64,000 nt of DNA from Anthoceros angustus (lineage: Eukaryota > Streptophyta > Anthocerotopsida > Anthocerotales > Anthocerotaceae): assembly GCA_010909165.1 (NCBI GenBank), contig VJWM01000196.1, positions 248,001 to 312,000 on the forward strand, given 5' to 3'. Numbering within the stretch: the first letter of the stretch is position 1; each line of letters opens with the position of its first letter. Shown here one piece after another: positions 54,027 to 64,000 of the stretch. Under the pieces are notes generated by a model. That model made no database searches. It was not told the origin of the DNA and saw only the letters and a program-made list of their open reading frames with translations. The position numbers and the translations under genes were made by a program.

Positions 54027-57000
54027 ATGGCGAGCCCCACCAATGGCCCTTTGCGGAATCTCTTCCGCTTCGGACCCTATCGGACACCTATATCGCCTCA
54101 CCTTAGGAATTTGCGATCCTACCACGCTTCCACTCCCCTACGCGTTTCGATTTTCCCTCACACGCTCTCACAATCCCTCGGTAGCGCACACAACTACCTC
54201 AGGAACCTTTCCCTTCCCAATGAACTCTCTCCTCGTCTCACGGGCCACAGACCCCTTTCCCTTGGGCCACACGGACCCCTTTCCCTTGGGCCACACAGAC
54301 CCCTCTCATGGAATGAACACACACAGTGGCGGCGGTTGGAAAGAGGATCGGGAAAACCCGGTCGGTGCTTGGGCGATTCGCCTTCCAGATTCCCTCGGCC
54401 GTCGCGGCACTCCTACCTCTTTTTCGTGGCCTTCCTTCCGTTACCCGGCGTGGAGCTTGGCCACTCCGCTCTCGACCATCCGAGATCTTCCGGCCTTCTT
54501 GTGACGGAAGGCGGTCGCGAACCCGTTTGATCTTGACGGGCGTCTCCAATCAACCCCACTCGGCGGTTCGATACGGAAGTTCACACGAAATCGTCGCCTT
54601 GAGAGACACCCAAAGGGTCTCTTATACATCAGGCGTGGTCCAACACACTCACTTCTCTTTAGTGTCTAAAATTGTAGCTCCTACCACGGCGCCTTACCAA
54701 TCTAAGCAACAAGACTCTACGGTGATGGAACTCCCTATCCTCTACGAAAAACCCGGTCCTAGGCTATCGCGACTCTCCTAAAATCAGCTGCCGCCTCAGT
54801 TCTGCCTCGCCCTCGGCCCATGGGGACCCCTCTCGCTCTTGGCCTCGCCTCGATCCGGCGATTTTCCCCACAACCTCCACCTCGCTCTCCTTGCTGAATT
54901 TCCCTCGCGCCTTCCAGCGGACGTTGCCTTTGTGACCTCTATGTCCATTGTCCGCTCCTCCTGGACAACCATCGTGTGCTCCTCCCTCCACATGCAGCTG
55001 CGCCTCGCTCATCTCTTCCGGCACCACTTGCGGAGGATGGCGCCCGCTCCTACTCGAAGGAACCAGCAGTAGCGCTGTGGCGGTCAAGATGTCTGACCGG
55101 TGGTTTACGCCCCTCTGTCCCAACAACCACATACCGTTTAGGTGAGCACGCTCACCATGCGAGCGGCGAGGACATGAGCATCCTCATCCGGGCCGTAGCT
55201 GTCGCCCTTGATACGGTCCTTACCCTCTCCTCCGTGGACAATCCAGGCGGGCTGTTGATTCTCGGGGATCTGTCCCTCCATCTGCGACACTCCGTCGGTG
55301 ACTTCCCCACCTCGGTTCCCGTTCCACGGCGGTGGCTGGTTTAGCCACCGTGGTGGTTACTTCCACGGTGGTTGTTTGGCTCTGCGGTGGGCATTGCTCG
55401 GCCTTTCTTGGTTTGGCCACCTCTCTCTTGACTCGGCTAAACCCGTCTCTTTCCGCTTGTACCTCTCATGATTCTTGAATTTCTCCAAGGCGCCATCGCT
55501 TCCACTCTGGACTCGCGAGACCTCATCTTGAAGCTCTTCAATTGTAGCATCGCCCCTTGACTGATTTACTAAAGCTTCTGAGTGGACATGTGCCTTAAGC
55601 GCTCCATGCCTTGCATAAGGCCGCACTCCGTCTGCGCTCCTCGGCCGCCTTGCTCTCGCCTTCGGGCTCTCCAACTTCTCCTTGAGCAACTTCTCCTGTT
55701 GGCCTTGCACACTCGGCCAGTGAGAGCCATGGGCTTGATCGAGGAGATCCGCTGCGTCATGGTAGTCAAACCACCGCAAATCCCAAATTGGGCTGTCCCT
55801 TGCCCATCCGCCTCCACAACAATTCTCGTGTCACGGTGTCTCCTATCCCCACCTCGGTAGGACGGTTCGGTGAAATGTCGCCAAAAATGTCCGGAGCTCC
55901 GTTGCGGTCTCGTGAAGTTAACCCCTCCTCTCCTAGGGGTTGATGCCTTGCCTCTTCTCCCGCTTCATTCTCCCCTAGCGGCGATTCATCCACACAGGAG
56001 GGAGCAACATTTCCCTTTACTTTTCCTCCTTTACGCGTTCTGCTGTAGTCTTGACACGGTGACCACAGGTGTGGCTGTGGGTTCCTCCTCTCTGCGGCCT
56101 CCCTTCTTCGATCCCGTTCGGCCGTTCCCTTCGCTTCTTACCCTTGGAAACTTCCCCCCTCTTAGAACCTTCGAGCGCCTTCTTTGGAATCCTTGCAGAA
56201 TCCTCCTTCAATTCCTCCTCTTCTACCTTGAGTTCCACGGCCGGCTTCCAACCATGCGGGCGGACCGACTTCAACTCAGTTAAACACGGAATGCGCAAAT
56301 ACATGAATCGGAAAAGGCGAAATCAAGGAGGCCGAGGGAAGAAGAGGAAATTCGCCTTCTCCTCACAGGCTCTTTGAAAATCATCCTCCCCAATCAATTT
56401 GTGTACCCTTGACCACCTCGTGAAGAAAAACCAAGAAGTGATCCGCCATATGATCCGACTTAGGTTACAGGAAACACAAAATCCATTTGGCCAATCCCAC
56501 ATTGCGAACCGAGTTGGCGAGTCACCCGACCATTATTCACTCTCACTTCCCGGCTTCATGGCGCGGCGCTGCAGCTTTCAAGGTCTTCTTTGGGGTCAAT
56601 CACCAAGCTCCCATCCTCGATGCTTCTCGCCCCTCTGCTCGAAGAGGCCAAATCCGATTCTGCGGCCTTTTCCTCGCGTCACCCTCTTGCGACTTGGTCC
56701 TTAATTGCGGGCGCACTCTTGCACCAATGCGGTGTCGTAGCACCATTTCTTCTCCATGAACTTGAGACCCGGCTCACGCGCTGGCTCTCACTTTCCGATG
56801 GTCCATGTTGGGCCCTGCGTGAGTGAGATTTGACGCGGCTCGGGCGCCATCTCCTTCTCGTTGTCTCCCAAAACAAAACCTCGACTACCTGCGGATCACG
56901 GTCGGAAGAAAAAATCGAGCCGCCCTCGCGCGCTCCTTCCGCCTCCTCGCGAACTTGCGCGCCCGATTTCTCTCCTCCGCCGCGCTCTTCACGTCGCGCC

Positions 57001-57478
57001 TTCCTCCTGCTGCAGTGAGGCGGTGATTTGGCTGGCGTCGTGTGCCGCGCCCCTCTTGCTGACTCTCTGCCCCTCACGGAAAGTCGCGACCTCAGTCTTG
57101 GGTGTGCCCTTCTCCCGATTCGCTCGTGTAGTCCCGCTCCGCCACTAGGGTTGTAAATTCCCACAGTGCATGCGTCCGTTTCTCGTGGTGGTGGAACTAG
57201 CCACCACCCCACTTGACTACTGGCATGTGGCATGTGAGCATCCCTAGCATATATAGACACCTTTTATTCTAAAATTCCCAATACCCAAGGACTCTATTTC
57301 TACCCCTCACGGGGTCAAACCTAAGGGTCGAAAAATTATTATTATCTCCAAGGGCCAAGGACCATTCCGTATAAAAGACGACTCGACGATTCTCAAAGCA
57401 CTGCTATTCTAACACACCCAAAACAAAAAATCGTTCACCGACACTTGAGAGGGGTTAGTTCACATGTGGTCTTCCACA
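53821..57478 (-). mobile_element. Putative 3' LTR of a Ty3/gypsy element (long)
   Basis: The left edge matches the bases next to the primer-binding site at the other end of the element (GTGGAATGGGTTTTGCATCG at 53821 and 63379). The right edge is proposed at 57478, where the minus strand reads TGTGGAAGACC directly after a purine-rich tract (AAATGAGAAGGGAG). With the other end reading TTCCACA this gives matching 7-bp termini. A TATA-like box (CTATATATG, minus strand, about 57250) lies about 230 bp inside, as expected of U3. The length of about 3.66 kb is unusually large. Alternatively the LTR is shorter and part of this segment is another insertion. Minus-strand frames at 55357-55779 and 56679-57260 are compositionally biased and unassigned. 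Confidence 0.45.
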
Positions 57479-60400
57479 TACTCCCTTCTCATTTGTTGGC
57501 GTCCTCGCCAACTTATTGGTAATATTTCTTGACCCGCCAACCGTTGTGGCGCGTTGGAGGTGCTAAAATCTTGGAGTTGAATTGATCCGTTGTCGAAAAC
57601 TTCGAAAACTACGAAGGGCCCCATCCATCGAGATGTAATTTACGGAAAGTGCATGTATCGGTTATCGTATAGTAAAGCGGATCCCGGGAACAACGTATTC
57701 TTGGCGCTTCAATCTCTTGTCGTGCCACTCCTTCCTCCTGTCTTTGGACATCCGCATAACTTGGAGGCTTGTTCTCTCCTCCGTGTGTCGTCTGAAACCC
57801 ACCAACCTTTCCAATGACTTTCCTCCGGCATTCGACTTGGTTCTGTATTCGTGGAACTTGAATTCTATTGGCATATGACGAATGCCGTAAGTAAGATAAT
57901 CTGAGGTTTCTGCGTTGTCACCTTTTCCATGATCCGATGCCACGTCTTGAATGCGATTTCATATCGATCATACGCATAGGCGGTGAGTTTGGTTAGGATC
58001 TTGCACAACAAGCCATTTGCCTTTTCCGTCGGCCATTGGCTTTTGGGTTATAAAGGCGTGGACTTCACATGGCGGCGTTGAAGTGGTTGGTCATGTTGGA
58101 GATTACGATTGAAATGTGTTCCTCATCGGACCGGCTCCGGTAACGGCCATAGTGATGATTTGCTCGAGCAGAATCGCTCGACGTGCGCCGAATCTACGGC
58201 GTGTGCTTCTACCATCCGCGTCTGATGTCTGTGGCCACGGGATGTATTGGTTTTGGCGAGCCTTGGTTTTGGGTGGATAGGACCGACAAAATCGATTCCC
58301 CATTTCTCGAATGGTGCGGTGCAAGTATGGGGACAAGGGGCCATTGGGTTGTTCTTTGTTGGCTTGCCGACCCTTTGGCAAGCGTCACTCACGAACTCCT
58401 TGGCATCCTTGTACATTGTAGGCCACCAATAGCCGACCTCAAAATTTTCCTGCATGTGACATGCGGCATAATGACCTCCGCCTCTTCTTCGTGTAAAGAG
58501 CTCGGGACTCGCTCACACCGATGCGTACCCATAACCGCTCCTGCCGTCCGGGGTGACTCGGTATAAATTCATATTGTGCCGTGTGAATGGTGCGGAGTAG
58601 TGGACAAGCACTTTGAATCATGTCTTGGATAGGCTGGAGGAATTTGGCCTGCCAAGATAATCGTATATCTCGATATGTTGGTCTTGAAGCCACCCTCCCT
58701 TCTCAATCGATCTGGCTCCCTCCTTCCGGAGGCTTCCTTTGGTTGGTTTGCAACTCCTATGACAGTGTCTCATCGGAAAGTCGTCTTCTGGTCCTTTTCC
58801 ACCTTTCCTGTTTTCAATCGAGATATGAAGTCGGCATTGATATGCTTCCTACCCTCTCGTTTCCTTTGTGAAGGTAAACTCCTGAGCGGCAAGATCCAGT
58901 GTCGTCCGAAGGTCGGGTTTATTCACAAGGTGTTTCAAGGCAAAGTGGTCAACATGGAACACAAATTCATACGAGAGGTAGTGTCGAATTTCGACCGAGT
59001 AAACCATTCCCGTGCTTGGCGCTCCGTGGTGGTATACTTTCGCTCGCGTCCGTTAGTTGTCTCCGGCATAGTAGATCGGAAAATCCTTCTTCTTCTCATC
59101 CGGCTAAGGTACCAATTGCAAATCTTTGAAACATCAGCAGCGTGGAACTTCTTACTCGATCCGGTCCTTTAGCGTGGGGCTGTAGCGATGTGGTGCGTAA
59201 GTCACAATGCTTCCTCCCGTTCGTCGTCCACTCCCGATCCTTCCTTAACAAGCTCGTTAGTGGGGCAGCCCGCTTGGCGAAATTTGGAGCAAGCGTCTAT
59301 AATATCCGACCATCCCGGGAACCGCGGAGTTCCTTTAGCGTTATTGGTGCTCTAAGGGTGGCGATGACCTTTACCTTGTCGGATCTACTTCTATACCTCG
59401 GCTTGAAAATTCGATGCTAGCGAATTCCTCGACATGCAGTAGCACTTTTACGGATGCGAGCATAATTGCGTTGCTCGGCGGCGCTCGAGGCCGGAGTGCG
59501 GCGGATGGTCGCCAGCGGGAATACGCGGTCGTCGGAAAACTTCCATAAAGTCGCGAAGGAAGTCCTTGAAAATTTTGATGGCTCGCATGAAGGACCAGTG
59601 CTCCGTCAACCGTCGCTTGTAAGCATATGTCCCCGATCGGTTGTAAGCGGTCGAGGCCAATCGCTCTCCCTAAGGTGCGGTGATTATACCAGTACCGTCT
59701 AGGAATGAATCGCCATTACACTGCGACGGATCCGAGGATATTATCGATGAAGGGTAGCGGAAAGTGATCCTTCTTGGTGACCTTATTCAACCTTCTCGGT
59801 CTGACAAACTCGGATTTTGCTGGCGCCTCTTAGGTACTACCACTATTGGAGCCACCCATTCGGTATTGACTATAGGATAGATCACGTCGCCTTGAGGTAC
59901 ATCTCCAAGCGATCCTTTACCTTGAGGAGTACTTGGTTAACTTGTCTTGTGGAATCCTTCTTGAATTGCTCACGGTTCCAAGTCAATCCTATGCTCGCCC
60001 ATTCTTTGGGGATCCCTTCATGTCTGTTACCTCGGCGAAAACATCGATAAATTACGCAGCGGTTGCTTCATTCCTTCCTCCAACGCCGCATCCATTGTTA
60101 CGGAGAATTTGAGCACCTTCCACGGAAGAACCTCAACGTCCTTGACTTCATCGGCTGTACCACTCGCGCTCTCGTGCGGTGCTAACCCGAATCCTTCTTA
60201 CGGCTCCGGTTCCTCTTCTCTCATGCCCCATTCCCTAAACAAATCCTCCGGCGTGAAGCTGCGTGGCGCCTCCTCCACTTCTCCACTGCTGTTGAATCCA
60301 CGCCCGGACCCCTTCATGGAGCGGTTACCCGTAACGACCCTCTTGGTTAATTGTATATGGATATCTCTGCGGTAGTCCCTCCTCATCGGACCATGAGATG

Positions 60401-63376
60401 TGTGCGAGCAGGAACCTATCTTCCTCTTCCATCTCCCGGCGTGTCCTCTGCCGAGTGTACCCTTGTTTGATTGGAGTTTCACTGCATACATGTCCTTACT
60501 CCACGATAGGCACATCCTTCCCTCCTTGGTCTTGGGATCCCATTCCAGCGGTTTAAAACCGACTTCCTTCCTGCCCCACTTGGCGTGCATTGCGATCGTA
60601 CATCCATGTTCGGCCAATTAGGACGTCGTGCACAGCGATTTTCTTTGGATGACTACATAATCCATCAAGTAGGGATGGTTCCAATGGTCGTTAGCACCTG
60701 TCGGTTCCCCACGCACCATTACGGACATGTTGCCTCAAAACCTTGGTAGTATGTTCAATATCCAAGCCCAATTTCCTAGCCGTGTCTTGTCATAATATTT
60801 ACAGACCCGTGTCGAGGCACTCCTTTGATGACACATCCGAAATTTCCACAGGTTGGTGGGCCTTGATCCACCATGGATACCAAGTTCACATGGCGGCTGG
60901 TATAGGAACATTGCGCCTCTTTTGGGTTGCGCCTCTTTTAACGCCCTCGATCATTGCCTATACGCGGATTGTCTCGGAGGAGTTGTCCGAATGTGATCAT
61001 GAAATGTTGGTCCATGATGGCCTCGGCGAGATTGAAAGAAGCGGTGGCCATGACCTCCATCCGAGTTTGGTTGGTGGGTTCCCGGTTCGTCATGACTTGG
61101 GGTACGGTGGCCCTTCCGGTGGGGTGGTGGACTCCCCTGGGGTGGTGGAAATCGACACCCCGCCTTTTCCCCGTAGCCTCCCTTGCCAATTCTTCTTGTA
61201 TCATATCCATGACTTCTCCCCGTACGTCCGGTGGAAACCCTAACTCGGTTCGGTAACTTTCTCGAAATCGGTGGGTTCCACCCCTTCGGCCTTGTGACCC
61301 TTCATTCACCTTTCCGCCCGGAACACTCAGTCTCATTTGCATCACTCTTTTGCACATATGGTCCATCCAAGTCACTGCGGGACTTGTTTTTCGTCTTTAG
61401 CGTTCCCCGGTGTTGGTATTTCCTTTGGTGGCGACACTCTCTCCCTCATCCGATCCGTGGTCGTATCCGCCTCCTTTCTTCTTTTTTTCCCCACGTCGCC
61501 TCTCTTTTGCTTTTGTGCTCCTTGTTCTACGACCATGGCGGAGGCTTCCCCATAATAATCGCTTCCTCTGCGTCTAATCCCTCAAGCTCCTCGGGGTTCC
61601 AATCTCGGCATCCTCCCATACCGCCATAAGTCGTCCTCAACATGCATGGCGGACCGGACTTGGGTTTGGTCGGTGAACTCCGTTCTGGTGCGATCCTCAC
61701 CGTCTTTACGGGGCTTTGGCGAGCACACTTCACGCCAAATGCCCTGCTACAATCTTGACATAGTTTATCAAAATCTCCATTGCCTTGGAGTTGGATAAGG
61801 CATTTGTCGCATAGTGTCAAGGTTGCGACAATTATAGCACAAGGCGGTACCCATTGGATTGTTACCCTTGTTGATTCTGACGCCTACCCGTGGAATTCGT
61901 AGGTTGGCGGGTACATGGTCTTTGGGTACACTTGGGTTGGTGAACCTCCGGATCGATATGTATCTTCCACGGACCCTCTTCCTCCTCTTCCTCATATCCG
62001 GGTGTACCCTTGTCGTCGGACAATTAGCTTTGGAGTGTCCCTGCGCCCAGCAGAAGAGGTTGGCTCGTGGGTTCGTGAGACTCTCCGCCTCTCATGTTCC
62101 TTGACCGCATTAAGATGGAATTTCTCGAATTTTGCCATCATCTCCTCCATCTTGTTCCCCTGTTGTTCTACTTTCTTGTGCTACCTCGGCCTCCCTTCTC
62201 CTTTATTCGCGTCCTTCACGTACATCGCCTCTGTTTTGCCCTTGCCGACTCCTTGTTGTCCGTGCACGACCCTTCATTTTCTTTTTCCATTTGGCGCTCC
62301 TCATCGATGGCCTTCCTCCTCACTCGTTTCCTCCTCAGGAACTTTCATGGAATCTTACGTGGAGCTTTCTTCACGATGAACTTCCTTAGGAGGATGAGGA
62401 ATCCCTTCTTTTTTCGTCTGGGCTTCTTCTTCTCCTTCTTAGCCTTCCTCCTCCCTTGCGGGTTGGATTCCTCATAGTTTAGCGCCGCCTTGATAGCCTT
62501 GCCCAAATTCTTCTCCGCTTGTAACCTTCGTGTCTCCCCATCTTAGAACCCGGGCCTTTAGCGAACCACCGTATTGCAACTCGAGTGAGGGCCACTTGAT
62601 CGCGTGGGCTGAAACCTCTCCACATACGCTGCAAGGTTTCCTTCTTTCCTCTGCGGTTTTCAAGCTTGGACAACACGTATCCCTCGTCAAGCCCCAGACC
62701 TTTCACAGGCGGTTTTAATTCTTCATAGGTTCTTTGGAGGTGTGGCGACTTGAGGTATTCGCGCCTATACCACTTATTTGGACCCCGAAGAACTCCATAG
62801 AACAATGAATCTGTGCATCTCCGCTTCTGGTTTGCAAATGTCATCAAAGCGCTCAACAAATTCATCGAGGTCTTCATACCCTTCCCTCTCCATCTGACGG
62901 ATAAGGTTGCTTGGTGGTGACCACCACCGTGGTGGTGGTGGTCATGACTATCGTTCTTGATTCGGCTGGTTGGTCCAACAACGGTTCTGCGGAGTCGATT
63001 GATCTCCAACGATGCACACTTTTGGAAGAGGTGGGTGGATGGAATTGGTCCGAGGTTCCTTGGCGGTGGTACCTCGTCCAAGTCGAGGTTGGGGATCTTG
63101 CTCCAACAAGATCGGACCCCGTCCCAGTTGCTTCCTTACCTCCTTCTCCTTCCAGCAGTGCGTCTTCTGGACCCTCCTCAACTCGCGGTTTGCAACCCTT
63201 TTAACCTTTCCGGTGCTTGGCGTTGTCGCTTCTCGTGTGGCCTTCCGTCCCGACTTGACTCGAACCCTCGACTCAACCGTGGCATCCATCTACCTAACTA
63301 GATACACTCCAAAACTAGACACCTAAGCTATGGTTAGTCCCCTATAACCTTGATTTCATTCCCCCGGGCGCCAAAA
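57479..63376 (-). mobile_element. Internal region of a decayed Ty3/gypsy retrotransposon
   Basis: Read right to left on the minus strand. Gag traces come first: EDLDEFVERFDDIC and YRREYLKSPHLQRTYEELKP at 62.4-62.9 kb, then a CCHC-like knuckle remnant (LCYNCRNLDTMRQMPYP) near 61.83 kb. An unassigned protease region follows. RT is at 59.4-59.9 kb with DVIYPIVNTEWVAPIVVVPK and NKVTKKDHFPLPFIDNIL. Integrase is at 57.6-58.46 kb with a zinc-binding part (FEVGYWWPTMYKDAKEFVSD, where one Cys of the CxxC pair is Ala) and PFEKWGIDFVGPI containing the first catalytic Asp, and a chromo/GPY-like WMGPFVV.EVFDNGSIQL at the end. The gag-RT-integrase order is Ty3/gypsy. Stops and shifts throughout make it non-autonomous. 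Confidence 0.85.
63357..63373 (-). promoter_or_regulatory. Primer-binding site of the gypsy element
   Basis: The minus strand reads TGGCGCCCGGGGGAATG, three bases after the LTR end. The first nine bases (TGGCGCCCG) are those of a tRNA-Lys-type primer-binding site. The rest diverge, so the priming tRNA is uncertain. Confidence 0.65.
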
Positions 63377-63685
63377 TGTGGAATGGGTTTTGCATCGAAG
63401 GCGCAAAGAGGCCACATTTACCCTCTATGTCGTTATAGTCCTAGGATTCGATCCCAAGGGAATGGTGTTGTGTCAAGGTGTGCTAAATCTATGGATTCTA
63501 GACCTGCGTCGCTCACCTTCTCTACCACTGCCCAAACCCACCGTGGTAGACTCGGCCACCGTGGCGGTTCGTGGCGGCACCCTGTGTGCCTTCGCGAGTC
63601 TATTCGCGACTCTCGGACCTAGGGGCTATCGGACACCTATATCGCCTCACCTTACGGAATTTCTGCGATCCACCACGCTTCCTCA
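63377..63685 (-). mobile_element. Truncated 5' LTR of the gypsy element
   Basis: Begins TGTGGAATGGG at 63377 and matches 53821-54135 for about 310 bp with small indels, then stops matching near 63680. The left copy continues with different sequence. Confidence 0.75.
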
Positions 63686-64000
63686 CACTCGTTTCCTCCT
63701 CAGGAACTTTACGTGGAATCTTGTGGAGCTTTCTTCACGATGAACTTCCTTCCGAGGAGGATGAGGATCCCTTCTTTTTCGATCACAGGCTTCTTCTTCT
63801 CCTTCTTAGCCTTCCTCCTCCCTTGCGGGTTGGATTCCTCATAGTTTAGCGCCGCCTTGATAGCCTTGCCCAAATTCTTCTCCGCTTGTAACCTTCGTGT
63901 CTCCCCATCTTAGAACCCAGGCCTTTAGCGAACCACCGTGTGCACCAACTCAGTGAGGCCACTTGATCGCGTGCGGTGAAACCTCTCCACATACGCTGCA
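63686..64000 (-). repeat. Second copy of the gag region, running off the window
   Basis: Matches 62316-62632 at about 95 percent, in the same orientation, and is fused to the truncated LTR. Landmarks are TTCCTCCTCAGGAACTTT and TAGAACCCRGGCCTTTAGCG. The match extends to the last base of the window. Confidence 0.9.

Noticed and set aside
56679-57260. 193-codon minus-strand frame inside the putative LTR
   Set aside because: Biased Arg/Ser/Glu composition, no domain, and it overlaps other frames of similar length on the opposite strand.
1-64000. CRISPR arrays, bacterial operons, rRNA or tRNA genes
   Set aside because: No regularly spaced repeat-spacer array, Shine-Dalgarno-led gene runs or rRNA segments were seen. 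tRNA cloverleafs were not found by eye, but a tRNA scan would be needed to exclude them.

Overview
This is nuclear DNA of a land plant, probably an early-diverging one (bryophyte or lycophyte grade). The species cannot be fixed from the sequence. The reasons are spliced protein genes with mostly short GT-AG introns (about 70-300 bp), plant-specific families (GH3, P-class PPR, LRR receptor kinases, cycloeucalenol cycloisomerase, OEP80, HOS15), a telo-box-like AAACCCTAAACC, and LTR and non-LTR retrotransposon remains. There is no bacterial operon structure and no CRISPR array.

1-40.3 kb is gene-rich. A GC-rich minisatellite (0.5-1.0 kb) comes first. Then follow a GH3 amido synthetase (+), an IRK/PXC-like non-RD LRR receptor kinase (-), a 15-repeat PPR protein (-), a tail-anchored purple acid phosphatase of the AtPAP2/PAP9 type (-), a class-3 lipase/phospholipase A1 with a 1-nt frame break (-), cycloeucalenol cycloisomerase (-) head-to-head with OEP80 (+), and a second LRR receptor kinase (-) whose frame is broken by five homopolymer-length changes. 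After these come an OCIA-domain-like protein (-), an unrecognised spliced gene (-), a fragment of a REL-endonuclease-type LINE, a TA/TATG microsatellite, and a 13-exon HOS15/TBL1 WD40 gene (-). I rebuilt exon models by matching splice phases. GH3, PPR, PAP, CPI1, OEP80, OCIA-like and HOS15 all close to intact proteins of normal family length.

40.3-48.3 kb is AT-rich and repeat-studded. It holds the most intriguing locus: an unrecognised nine-exon gene (44.76-47.34 kb, 482 aa) in which every splice phase agrees. One small exon is tandemly duplicated in matching phase, and the acceptor of a later exon is repeated three times. Several minisatellites surround it.

48.3-64 kb is transposon-derived. 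There is a degenerate LINE reverse transcriptase (catalytic YADD changed to VAND), a nested set of roughly 0.85-0.91 kb tandem duplications (51-54 kb), and a decayed Ty3/gypsy element on the minus strand. That element has a primer-binding site, TGTGGAA/TTCCACA LTR ends, gag, RT and integrase traces, and possibly very long (about 3.7 kb) LTRs. The right LTR is cut after about 310 bp and joined to a second copy of the gag region that runs off the window.

The genes do not form a pathway. The only likely functional coupling by position is the shared 278-bp promoter between the sterol gene CPI1 and the plastid-envelope gene OEP80. The homopolymer frame breaks should be treated as possible assembly errors before anything is called a pseudogene.
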